This document shows, one piece after another, positions 34,075 to 44,289 of a DNA stretch of 64,000 bases. Under the pieces are notes generated by a model. That model was not told the DNA's origin. It searched no databases and worked only from the letters and a program-made list of their open reading frames with translations. The position numbers and the translations under genes are program-made. The DNA comes from Jaapia argillacea MUCL 33604. Its lineage: Eukaryota; Basidiomycota; Agaricomycetes; Jaapiales; Jaapiaceae. The DNA lies in contig KL197715.1 of the NCBI GenBank assembly GCA_000697665.1, positions 540,258 through 604,257 on the forward strand, in the 5' to 3' direction. Each line of letters starts with the position of its first letter. Position 1 is the stretch's first letter.

Positions 34075-34265
34075 AAGCGCCACTCTCTGAGCTCTCCCTC
34101 TCACACCAACCTTTCCAATACTGCCAAGACTCTTTGGAACACCCATATCAACTCATTTTCAAGCACTTTTGCTCCGTCTTTATCTGTGGAGGCACCTGGT
34201 ACCACACTGACAATACAGGCTAACCAACCGCCAACATGAAAACCGCCCGCGGACGTCGGTCGTGT
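34075..34265 (-). pseudogene. GST C-terminal exon fragment
   Basis: This segment aligns with the 3' exon of the broken GST copy at 41800-42060: shared words include CTCTCCCTCTCACACCAACC, CTTTTCCTCCGTCTTTA (here CTTTTGCTCCGTCTTTA) and GGCTAACCAA. The frame is broken and no upstream exons exist. It lies just after TVP38-1, as the other broken GST lies after the TVP38 pseudogene, so it marks one edge of the duplicated block. Confidence 0.7.
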
Positions 34266-34589
34266 TAATGTTCTTGGGGACTGAACGCAAGCCCGAGGTA
34301 CCAGTCGTGCCCCCCGATCGACCGTCAGCTTTAATAGAAAGGTGTTTTAATGTAGAGCTATTACTATTCATTGCGTTCCCGGCACGATGTAGAGTCTAGA
34401 CGTCAGCGTCCCTTTACCTGAAGCCTTGGCGATTTCGCGTCTGTTCGTCCACTGGTTCAGTGACTGAGCCCTATCTGTAAGCAATAGAAGCTAACATTAT
34501 TATTAGCAACCCTACCTTCCATATCACTGTTGCTGCAACCCACCCTCCACCCAACCCACCGGCGGCTCGCTGCCATTCCAGTGGTATCG
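34266..34589. promoter_or_regulatory. Promoter region of NACHT1, resembling the GR2 promoter
   Basis: At about 34419-34510 the order of words GAAGCCTTG, CGATTT, ACTG, CCCTATCTG and TAGCAA-CCT matches the GR2 upstream region at about 49394-49465. The upstream region of NACHT2 does not show this. I infer that NACHT1 acquired a GR-type promoter during the duplication. Confidence 0.4.
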
Positions 34590-37561
34590 ATGGCCACCAA
34601 TACTTTTGGCGAGTGACAAGCACCCACAGTACTACGCCTTCGCCTCATTCATATTCTCATCTCCAGATCCAATCGAAAAGCGACTCGGCCCGCATGTTGT
34701 CCCCAACGTTGCACACGACGAGCAGGAGAGACGCAAGTGTCAAGAAGGGAGCCGTGACGAAGTCATTCAGATCATTATGGATTGGGCAACTGCAGAGGAT
34801 GTTCCCCCAATCCTTTGGGTTCACGGTCCTGCCGGATCAGGAAAGTCAACAATCGCCCTTACAGTCTGTTCGAGGTTAGCCAGCGAGGGCCATGCCCAAG
34901 CACCCCATCAGCAGCTAGCTGCCAGTTGGTTCTTTTCCCGGGATGCGAATCGAACCACCACCCTCAGATTCTTCACCACCGTTGCTTATCAGCTCGCCCT
35001 ATCGCAGCCTTTTCTCCGCGACGATATAACGACCACCCTCGTTAATAACCCAAAACTCTTTGACAAAACCCACGAGATTCAGCTGACGAAACTTATCCTC
35101 GATCAAATCCGGCCGTTCGCCGAATCTCTCCAGTGTCCCATAATCGTAGTCGTTGATGCGCTTGATGAGTGCAAGGAGGATGACGCCCAAAACCTTGTTC
35201 AGGTCCTTGTTGATGCCCTTCAGGGTGATCGACACCTCCCAATCCGTTTTATCCTCACGAGTCGCAATGATTATGCGCCTATCGAAGGGCAATATCGTTT
35301 GAATTCGGAGATGATCCGTATGGTGGATTTGTGGGAGTACGATGCTCATGCTCCCATCCGTAGATTCTTCGAGGTTGAACTGGAAAAGGTGGAAAGGAGG
35401 AGGAGGCATTTGATTGGTGCAGTTCGCCCATGGCCGTCCCAGCCACAGCTTGACACCCTCACCGAGAAGGCGGGTGGTTTATTCATCTATGCCTCGACAC
35501 TCGTTGCGTTTGTGGGTGACAACCAGGGCCGGCCAGACGAGAAGCTGGAGGAAGCTGTGAAACCAGAATACGACGGTCTCGACGCTCTATACCAACAAGT
35601 TCTAGATAATGCCCCTCAAAGTTGCACAACTCGATTTCGTAACATCGTCGGAATTATCCTCTATCTCCCCAATCAGTTTAACATCGTGGACCTTGCACAT
35701 CTCATTGGTGTCAAAGGCGTTGACATACGTGCCGCCTTGGAGGGCTGTGGGTCCATCTTCATGATACCTGAAGATGACCATGGTGTTATCAGAGTACTCC
35801 ATGCTTCGCTATCCGATTTCCTGACAGCCGGAGAACGCTCGAAGATCCATTTCATTGGTTATCAGGAGCATCGTCTTTTGCTCTTGGGTGACTGCATACG
35901 GCTTCTCTTACAAGAATATTCATCGTTTCCCAATGTTCCTCCGTATATGCCTCGTCATTTGGCCACTTGCTCCGCAGCAGTTTCATATGCTTACGAGAAC
36001 TGGCACCGCCTTTTTTTTCACGGTGTGTTATATCATCCTTCATCGCTACACATGGACTCTGCACTGGTTGCACATCTTATCGATTTTTTTTCAAATATCA
36101 AACTGAAAGGGTCTGTTGAGATGTGGATGCTTATGGTCCCGCACCGAAGGTCCAAGGGGATTATATCTGTATTATCGCACATACGAGTTGGTAGCTTCAT
36201 TTTCTTGTATGTTGAGTCCAGGCTAAACCCCATGACCAAAGGATGTTTGGGATCCTCATCCTTCGTCCCTGGCCTGTGCAACGGAGTCAAGTCTTCTCAG
36301 GTCCTTTGAGGTGAGCTCTCTGGCTAGGCAGTGGGGAGCTTAAGGTTAATTATATCTCTGCTTGGGACAGGAAGCAACATCCAGGCACATGTGGCTCATG
36401 GATTGTCCCTCTGTCGAGAGGTTCAGTTTTCAGTCCAATCGGGAAGTGCGCGCCGCAGATCTCAGTGCATGGGCAAGATCAAAAGCAGCTACATCGGATG
36501 GTGTTCCCCAGATTGGTGTTCGTTCCATTGCATGGGAATCATTCCACGACATCATTGTTGTTGTCGGTCCGCCGTGTGCTACCTTATGCATTAGGGGTCG
36601 CACTCAGCGGAGTGACTTCCTTCCGAGAGTGTACTTCGAAACCACAGCTGAGCTCGTTGACCGGCCTGATACTCATACGCATAAACTACTTGCTGCTCTC
36701 ACTATCATCGACCAACAGATATATCTAATTGATATCCTCAGGCTCCTCCAAATCTTCGAATTCGCAGAAGTTTTGGAAGTTGATAGGTTCCTTGACGGGG
36801 ATTTGGGTAGCATGTGGTTTGCTGGATGTTTTTGGCGGAATATCATCCAGCATCTCTCAAAACATGGTAGCAGGTTCGACATCTTGCCTGCTTGGGAGGA
36901 GGATGAACGGTTTGAGGCTCCTGGTGCTTTTGACAGCGAGGTACAGAAAGCTCTCAGATTTGCAGACATTCAGCAAACCGCCCTGCTTGCCAGCCTCAAG
37001 GCCAGATCAGTTGCGGAGGGATTGGATGAACATGAATGTTTGTTCAGGATGAATGACCTGACCATTCGCATCGAGGAAGAATTTTCCAAGCAACTGTCAT
37101 GTCTCCGGCCTTCACGTACGACTGCATCACCAGCACCCAGCCTGGAACCTCCTCCTCCATATACAGTCACGGCCGAACCTACTCCCACATTCATACCCGA
37201 TACCCTTTCGACAGCCTCTTCGGAGCCCACTACGACATCCTCGCTAAAACCTCCTTCCGAACCGTCTCCTGCAGATATCACCAAACACTCTTCCACATGC
37301 GTACCACTGGCAGAGGCTCCTTCGAGAATAATTTCTGAGCCCGCTACGCCTTCCATCCCGGAACCTCCCCCTACACCCGCCCTACCTCCCAGCTCTATAG
37401 TACCCATCTCGATAGAGCCGCTCACACCAGTCATCCAGAACGCTCAACTTCAATCTTCCGAATCGGAGACCTATTTCTTTCAACCATTCAATGTCCTCCT
37501 TATCGTCGCTTTCCTCCTACCGCTTCTCCTCCTCGCGCTCCATGCAATTTACAGCGGGTAA
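34590..37561 (+). CDS. NACHT NTPase with C-terminal membrane tail, copy 1 (NACHT1)
   Basis: NACHT proteins are STAND-class signalling NTPases; fungal members act in non-self recognition. Four exons join in frame: 34590-34608, 34667-36186, 36242-36310 and 36371-37561, giving 932 residues. Walker A is GPAGSGKS (about 60-67) and Walker B IIVVVDALDEC (about 165-175). NYAPIEGQY, then VGDNQGRP and the fungal NACHT mark HASLSDFL follow. No N-terminal effector and no WD40, ankyrin or TPR repeats are seen. The C-terminal half has a conserved new region (RHMWLMDCPSVERF...), a Pro/Ser/Thr-rich linker, and a hydrophobic tail (FNVLLIVAFLLPLLLLALHA) in the last 25 residues, so a tail anchor is likely. Intron 1 starts with GC rather than GT. 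The intron-2 donor is GTTGGT. The in-frame TGA at 36307 falls outside the spliced frame. Effector and trigger are unknown. Confidence 0.85.
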
Positions 37562-38069
37562 ACTCGTTTCCGCAGCCCCTCAGTTAGTGTCTCCCAGGTG
37601 GTATGTCATCTTGCTTGTGTTGGTCACTTGATCCATGCTCACCTATGTGAATTTCAGTCGTTCATCTTGTCGCCGTTCGACTTGGATTGGAGGTGTCATA
37701 TGGAGATCAAGGCCGGCCTTGAATCTTTTGTCTATGTGTTACGGCCGAGAATATTTGATACGGACTTGTGTTATGACCCGATTGTCGTTCTTCGGACTCC
37801 TCACCAATGTTCCTTTTCACTCTGTTTCTCGTGTCCCCCTCGTTATTAACCATGTACATTTCTACGTATCCGGCGTTTGCAACATGGCTATGGGTTGTCT
37901 GGTCCGAGCACTGAGGAAGTATCCGCGTTTGCGATGGCTTAACGCAACGTTGCTTCAATGTATGAAACCGTTTCATCGAGAACTGGCTTCTTGGGTGCAA
38001 TTCACCTATCTCAGACTTGTGATAACAGTGGGTATGTAGAGCAAAGTACAATACGATATCAAGTTGGAT
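37562..38069. repeat. Duplicated 3' flank of NACHT1
   Basis: This matches the 3' flank of NACHT2 (47358-47853): for example TGATCCATGCTCACCTATG here and TGATTCACGCTCACCTATG there. It extends to the GST stop region. It has no gene of its own. Confidence 0.65.
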
Positions 38070-38800
38070 CAACGCAACCCCTCAGGATAAACGACGCCCC
38101 AGCTCTCCCTTACACCAAGCGCTCCGATACCTCACAACCCTCTCCGGAACATCCCCCTCAAACTCCTCTTTAAGAAATTTGATACCGTCGGTCCCTTTGT
38201 GGGCACCGGGGATCATGGAGACTGTACGAGCTAACCAACCGCCTGCGTGGAAATCATCTTCGCCTGGCTTCGACCCTGCGAGAAACGGGCCTTGTGTGTT
38301 GGCGAGAGCGGCGGAGAGAATGTCATAGACAAATGACTTGATGTTAGCCCAATGGGCTTGCGATTGGGTGAAGAAGTTGGCGGTTATGTTAGCGGACTTT
38401 ATGTTCGTAAATTACGAGAAGCCTGCAGTTGTCGGTGAGCTGTTCGGTGTAGAAGGGTTTGAAAGGTTGGCCGAGGGGGGATTGGGCGTGGGTGGTGAGG
38501 GTTTTTTGGTCTGTGGTCGTCGAGAGGAGGGTGGTGAGTAAGGGAGGAGAGGGGTCTAACAGTTTCGAGTGAGTAGAGCCGGGAAGCTAGCTGATTTTCT
38601 TTCAACTCTTCTTCATTTCCTCAATCAATACCACCGAATGAAACGAAGAAAAGGGGACGTACGGTGCAGAGCATAGCAAAATTGAGATCGTATCTATCTT
38701 CGTGGACTTCGCCTAAGATGTCCGTTCTTGCGGTGATTGCGGAGGCGGATGGGAACTTGTATGGGACAGACCTTGGACATGGTTCGAATGATTCTTGATT
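38070..38800 (-). pseudogene. Broken glutathione S-transferase copy (after NACHT1)
   Basis: The C-terminal exon matches the intact GST at 47854-48974 closely over about 400 bases. It keeps the residues for TQGPFLAGSKPGEDDFHAGG and QSQAHWANIKSFVYDILSAA. It is broken: a TAA stop falls after YEHKVR where the intact gene reads YESKVP (about 38390-38400). The middle exons are also missing, because near 38755-38775 the sequence jumps from the exon coding for the end of the thioredoxin-like domain to the start-codon flank. The gene is therefore not functional as a GST. The flank beyond its start (38800-39090) still matches the intact copy. Confidence 0.8.
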
Positions 38801-39292
38801 CTGGAAGAGTACTAAGGAGCTGTTGCGAGTGTGGATTGGATGACGAACCGTTGCCCTTGAACCACGGAGATTACATAGACATCCCTTCGCCTCTAGCTCG
38901 CAGCCTTGACTCGGAGCACGAGAAGGATGAGGAACCAGACGCCGATCTTGCTCGTATACGCGGGGATAGTAGGTGAGGCATGTAACTTGCGAGGATTATA
39001 GGAGACCCATGATTCGACGCAGAGATATCGCTAGGTTATTGTAAGGCAAGTGCAAAGTTGTCGAGGGATGTTATTGGTGGGTTCGATCCAGTGTGGCCAC
39101 GTGCCTATCAGAAGATGCGTGTCTGCTACTGAACTATGCCCGTTCATTCCACCCATTATGGAGTACTAAGTGCCTCATTCGGAGGTCGCGTCGATTGCTG
39201 CCAACATCGCCACAGCACGCTCGATGGATTACATCAATCCCTCGTTCTAGTCAGATAATCAAGCTACTCCGTTCTATATCACTGGGAATACA
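38801..39292. repeat. Duplicated GST 5' flank, then TVP38 promoter remnant
   Basis: About 38790-39090 recurs at 42480-42775 and 48980-49300. Shared words include TTGATTCTGGAAGA, GGATGACGAACC, GCCGATCTTGCT and CCATGATT. It then changes into a copy of the TVP38-1 promoter (compare 32190-32360). A CACGTG lies near 39097. Confidence 0.65.
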
Positions 39293-39663
39293 ATGTCGAA
39301 CGACACCTACCCATACGCACCTTCTCCCATGTATACACCACACATCGATTCATACCCTTCTCATTCCCCTGCCCTCCTGTCCGAAGCAGCTCTCCCACTC
39401 GTCTCGTAGAATCAGTATACCGAGAGCCCACTGCCTCTTGTTCACACTCCCAGCCCTACACCCACCAAGGTCGAAGCTTTGAAACAGGATTGATGGAATT
39501 GGTGGGGAATCTATTCGGATCCGTATTGGAAGGATTGGAGGCAGATACGTCAGTGTGCCGCTTCCTTGTGCTCCACTCTTTGGACATGATTCTTAGTGGA
39601 CTCGTTTGGACTCTTAGAATCTCGATCGGTGTCGTCGCACTAGGAGTCTTGCGCAAAGATATC
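39293..39663 (+). pseudogene. TVP38 5' fragment (chimeric pseudogene, part 1)
   Basis: The ATG at 39293 starts MSNDTYPYAPSPMYTPHIDS, matching TVP38-1 (MSNDTYLYAPAPIYAPHTDA). A TAG after LPLVS and another stop near WWRK-equivalent codons break the frame. From about 39585 a piece of a later exon follows directly (GLVWTLRISIGVVALGVL, compared with GLVWGLGIGIAIVTAGVL), so the middle is deleted. It then switches to glutathione reductase sequence. Confidence 0.78.
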
Positions 39664-40370
39664 GTAGTACGGTGATGCCTCAAGATCTGGACGTCTCCCC
39701 GCCCTCTCACCCTCCTCCCCCTCACCTAGTACCGCCAAGCCCGGGCGAATCAGCTTTCCGAGCCCTCTACATCTCAATTATAGACGAACACCATATGAAC
39801 CCTGAGCCTATGAACTCATCGTACAAGGGCCTGAGGAGAAAGTCGTGGGTGTGCATATTGTTGGGTTGGGAAGTGACGAGGTTATGCGAGGGTTTGGGGT
39901 TGCTCTCAAGTTTGGTGGTACGTTTCTTTCTTGTTTTCAACTTTTTGGGGGATGGGAGGGGTGTTTGTGCTCCGCTCGTGCGTGAGTATATGCGCCCTTC
40001 ATTCGTGGTTGTATACGCCTTTCGGTTGTGGCTATGTTATCTTTTCCTTTGGCTATTTGCGCCCACGTCTATGTCGGCTTCATTCTCGGTATGCAGTCCT
40101 TCGTTCAGGAGCCGTTTTCGTCTCGTTTCGTTCACCCCCTTTTACTACCACCCCCTTCGCTTCCATCTCGTCTCCGTATTCGCTGACCAGCCCCACCTAC
40201 TTTATTAGCGAGAAAGAAGGGTCTGGAAGACACAGTCGCCATTCACCCAACTATGGCTGAAGGTAAGCGTATTCCGTCCCCCTTCCGTCTCGTTCCCTTT
40301 GTTTGTCATCGGAAGCTTACCCTCTCCATCTTTACAGAACTGGTCACACTTCGTTGAGGGTGAGAAGGGC
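39664..40370 (+). pseudogene. Glutathione reductase C-terminal fragment (chimeric pseudogene, part 2)
   Basis: The segment matches the last exons of GR2. [20 protein letters not shown] compares with SSFRALYFSMIDEHHKEPSV. The next exon frame is broken by small indels. An exon near 40208-40262 gives ARKKGLEDTVAIHPTMAE, and the final LVTLR plus stop sits near 40340-40355. Intron sequence is also conserved with GR2, so this is duplicated genomic DNA and not a retrocopy. Only about the last fifth of the gene is present. Confidence 0.8.
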
Positions 40371-41435
40371 GTTGTTCGGCTTTTGTAAATGACGCCTACC
40401 TATACGTACCACTGGATGAAAAACTGAGTTATCCCTTCCTTCATAATAGCTCCCCCTCATCACTAACCCCACCCATCTTATTAGTCTCCGCGCGGGTCGG
40501 CTCATTCCGATAGCAATATCCATCGTCATCTCTTTTCCTCCCGTAAGTCGTCCCTCAGGTGAACTACCGCATCACCTGAACGTGTCCTTGTAGCTCTTTG
40601 GAGACGAAATCCCCGCGATCCTAGGTGGACTCGTCTGGGGTCATGGCATCGCTATCGCTATCGTCACAGCAGGAGTCTTGCTCGGAGAAATCGCCAATTC
40701 CCTGTACGTCGCCACATTTACCCAACCATCTCATCGATGATCTTGAAAACGTTTTCAGTACGTTCAAATACTCTTGCAAAACCGTTCTGCCAAACTCGAA
40801 CACGGAGCGTCTTCTACGCTGAGCTATCGGAAGTCGTTTGGGAGGGTGGAATCAAGATTGCATTGATCGTGCGGTGTGTGCTGTGCCTAGTCATTGTGAG
40901 TGTTTCTGCGGTTTTGACGCGGACATGTGTTCACCTCAAGTTTCACAGTTGCGACGGTGGTGTTTGCGACGTGGGGCATGAACTTTCCGACGCCCATCCT
41001 GGTGCGGCCTTGTCGTTACCACAGATCCTCGTGCAAATCTTTGTTGGAGTCTTGCTCGCTTGTCCGAGTGATACGAAAGGTTCGTATTTCCCGTTTCCTT
41101 CCTAACCGTCTCTCCCTCCTGCTCTCCCCTCCCTCCTACCCATTCCTCCATCTCTTCAGGACCCTCGCTAACGTCCTGCACCATTTTCCAGATAGCAAGC
41201 TGATCCGCATCCTAAACATCACCGTGGTACTCGCATTGGTTATCATCACGTACGTAGCAATGAGGTATGTGAAGATGAGGCGTAAGGAAGTCATACTGGG
41301 GGCTATGCATGCTCGGAGGAAGGCTCGGTTAGTCGGACTCCCTCATTACCCCTTTTTATTAATTCAGATTTATTCACTTTACTCGTTCGGCTTTAGGCAA
41401 TTTAAGATGAGAGTCTTTGTCGGTGGTGTAGAGTG
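40371..41435 (+). pseudogene. TVP38 3' fragment (chimeric pseudogene, part 3)
   Basis: From about 40390 the sequence returns to TVP38. An exon-1-like start (ATGACGCCTACCTATACG) joins directly to the end of exon 2. The following exons read FGDEIPAILGGLVWGHGIAI...VLLGEIANSL, then TFKYSCKT, ALSQ/ELSEVVWEGGIKIALIVR, TVVFATWGMNF, and RILNITVVLALVIITYVAMRY. A frameshift in the TFKYSCKT exon and other changes prevent a full product. It ends in the copy of the last exon near 41396-41435. Confidence 0.78.
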
Positions 41436-41799
41436 GGGTTTCAAGGACCTTTTAAGAGATACGATGGGACAGCTATCCCTCATGGACTTGGAGATTTGTT
41501 GGTACGTGGGTTGTACGTTGGGAGGGAGGAGGATTTCGTCGAGGATCAGGACTCTTCACGTTGGTCGACTACCTGCCAGCATTTCGGCCACGAGATGGAT
41601 CAGCCATTGTATTCAACCCATTTGTTGTGGCCTACGCCTCCAGTCCTACAGTCATCGACATTTCCTTTATACACTGTTCAATCATACCATCGTATTCACC
41701 CATGTTTACTTTCTCAGCCGTCTACGACTTTGATGATGCCTAAGTACACAGATATGATACACTCGACGTACATCTATCTATTCAACCGTTTGATGGTCT
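41436..41799. other. Intergenic between TVP38 pseudogene and GST pseudogene
   Basis: It continues the duplicated 3' flank of TVP38-1 for the first 100 bases or so, then shows no recognisable gene. Confidence 0.4.
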
Positions 41800-42490
41800 C
41801 AATGCAACCTCCACACTCCCAACTCTCCCTCTCACACCAACCGTTCCAATACCGCCCAACGCTCACCGGAACACCCACATCAAACTGCCTCTCAAGGACT
41901 TTTCCTCCGTCTTTACCGTTGGAGGCAGCTGATACCAAGCTGACGACACGGCTAACCAATCGCCACATGAAGTCGTCCTCGCCTGGGTTTACACCACCTA
42001 GGAACGGGAGTAGGACGAAGAGGGAGCCGCGAGGAGGGCGTGGTAGACAAGTGTTTTGACATTTTCCTAATGGGCTTATAATATCGTGAACAACTCGGGG
42101 TCGTCTTGGGGAAAACGGTGCATTCGTAGAGGCGAGACGACCACCGTTGCCGTCAAGTATTTCAGTGTAGACAGATGCGCTCGAGTGGAAGGAGGACAGA
42201 GGAAGGGGGGAAACGAACGATCTTGAGAAAGGCGGGAGCGAAGTTCTCGCCTTCGACTGGATTGACTATTGTCTTGGCGATCTCTGCGTCTGTGTAGCCC
42301 AATTCGACTCTGAGCGACGATAAGTGTGAGTGTGGAGTGGGAGAGGAAGAGGGAAGGTACTCACAAGGCGAGTTCGGGGACCGCAGACGTGACGGAGAGG
42401 TTAAATGTGTCCATAGTTCCCTGCGTAGCTTAATGAGTCTACGCATTTGTATAGAGATAGGGTATGGAACAGACCTTGGACATGGTTGGA
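41800..42490 (-). pseudogene. Broken GST copy before NACHT2
   Basis: The 5' exons (about 42490-42170) match the intact GST: LALRVELGYTDAEIAKTIVN and VEGENFAPAFLKIV are readable. They are followed by a jump near 42150-42180 to a short C-terminal piece (about 42060-41800; GGVNPGEDDFMWRLVSRVVS). The middle third, including most of the helical domain, is missing, and frameshifts occur. It is a deletion remnant. Confidence 0.78.
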
Positions 42491-42785
42491 ATGATTCTTG
42501 ATTCTGGAAGAATATAAGGAGATGTTGCGAATGTGGATTGGATGACGAACCGTCACCCTTGAATCATGGAGATTATATGGACACCCTTTCCCTGCCGTAG
42601 CCACGAGCACGAGAAGGACGAGAAATCAGAGGCCGATCTTGCTGAGGTACTCCGATTCGGGGAGAGTAAGTGAGGCATCTAACTAGCGTGGATTATAGAA
42701 GACCCATGATTTGAAGTAGAGATATCGCTAAATCATCGTCAGGCAAGGGCGAAGCTGTCGAGGGATATTGGACGTACTTCAGTCA
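42491..42785. repeat. Duplicated GST 5' flank (third copy)
   Basis: It matches 38800-39090 and 48980-49300 in order, with shared words GGATTGGATGACGAACCGT, GAGCACGAGAAGGACGAG and GAGATATCGCTA. It ends abruptly near 42780 at unrelated sequence. Confidence 0.65.
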
Positions 42786-42789
42786 ATGA

Positions 42790-43610
42790 TAAGGAAGGTG
42801 AGGGTTGACGAATGTAGACAGCAAACACGTGGGTAGGCGTATCGGCTGAGAGGTCGCTGACAATGATGGACAACTCTTTGAGGAAGACGTTACGGATGGG
42901 TTCGGCTGGTACGGATGCGAGCACTTGCATCATCCTAACCTCAACAACACGGAGAGTCAGTATCGAATCAGAGACCAAGTAAAATGGAGACATACCTCGT
43001 TGCGACTTCCTCCTAACTGGGGGTGAGGAGGAGGATGACCAGGGCCAAATCTGATGTAAACCACAGCGTCTCCTCGTCAATCTCAGCGCGCGCATATTTC
43101 TCCAAAACCCATTAATGCGCATCGCATGTTGCACGAGCGCGTTCGGTGTGCACGTCCCCACTAGTGTCTGGTAGCAGGCGAGGATTTGGTGTTCGTGGGA
43201 TTCTGGTGTATTGGAGGGCGAGAAGGCGGATGACGAGAAGACGAATGGTTGGGTTGGTGGACAGGGGACGAGGGAGGCGAGGACGTGGTCTGATCATTTC
43301 GTGTGTATATCAGGAATCCTCGGCTTCGCCGTCGAGAGTTCCGGGAGACTTGCGCAATGCGAAGCCATGACGATATTATAGATGGGGAAGAGGGTTGCTC
43401 GTCGTCGAGGGGCTTGGCGGATGGTGATCAAGGTACCTCGGCTCACATCCTGCATCTCCACATCCCTCACGGCCGGAATCTCAAAAGTAACAGTAGAAGG
43501 CAGTGTAGCAGCACTTTTGACTTGGTTGCGATGTTTAGCTTGTTCGACGATGAGACGGGGATGGCGCGAGTTCGTGGTGCCTGATGTTCGAGCTTGGCGA
43601 CGGCGGGATG
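42790..43610 (-). pseudogene. Unidentified gene remnant
   Basis: Minus-strand segments look like coding exons: AATLPSTVTFEIPAVRDVEM near 43440-43510, then GTLITIRQAPRRRATLFPIY, LASLVPCPPTQPFVFSSSAF, LACYQTLVGTCTPNALVQHA, and near 42800-42920 RNVFLKELSIIVSDLSADTP. No ATG-led start or full frame was found, and the pieces sit in different frames without good splice sites throughout. I do not recognise the family. It interrupts the duplicated block where a GR/TVP38 unit would be expected. It could be an intact short-intron gene that I failed to splice. Confidence 0.35.
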
Positions 43611-44289
43611 ATCTCGGATTGTACGGGTTAGAGTGGTTATGATGTATTTAGTGGAGGAGAGAGAACGGGAGTTAGTGAGATGGGGGTGTTGTCTACATCT
43701 GAAGCAATCCGTTTCGAAAAGTTGCAAGCGCAGAGGGCCATTGGGTTATCATGGATGTATTGGGCTGCGGTGGCAGGGATAGCGCTTGCACTGAGAACAC
43801 CAGGATTTCAGGACTAGAGCTGGAGACGAGCCAGAACCCTGGATCAGTATCTGGTGAAGCAGTAGATAATCCACGAGCCATACGCGTTGGAGGAGAGCAG
43901 CAGGACACGTTGATTGTTGATCGCGACTCGAAGGAAATGCTGTGACATCATGCCAAACGGAGATCCTTCCCCGCTCCTTCCAAACCCTCCAGATCGCGGA
44001 GGAGATGTCGAATGTTCGATCGGATGCCCCATAGGTTATCTAGATACCCATGCCAAGTGACGAACGTCGATGTTGTGATGTCATTGGGGAATGCAAGTCT
44101 GATATCGTGTCTCCTGATTGGCCCTCAGTTGTGAGAGACACGTGATCCAATGCGCTGCTCGTAACAAGCGCTGGGATGAGCGCAGCTATTGTTACATAGG
44201 CGCCTGCTCCGAGTCTCCGGAATGCCGGAAGCTTATGCTGTGACTCACCGTCGACCCAACGGCCACCACCTTGTTGTTATTGCTTCGCA
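43611..44289. promoter_or_regulatory. Intergenic with NACHT2 promoter
   Basis: A CACGTG E-box lies at 44139-44144, about 150 bases before the NACHT2 start, with TGATTGGCC (CCAAT-type, reversed) at about 44115. No gene is supported in the rest. Confidence 0.4.

Noticed and set aside
34606-34668. NACHT1 start at a TTG with a longer N-terminus (ASDKHPQYYAFASF)
   Set aside because: It is intron 1 read through; the ATG at 34590 plus splice matches the structure of NACHT2.
36307-36309. TGA in NACHT1, suggesting a pseudogene or two separate ORFs
   Set aside because: The frame shifts through a short intron just upstream, the same arrangement is conserved in NACHT2, and spliced lengths stay in frame.
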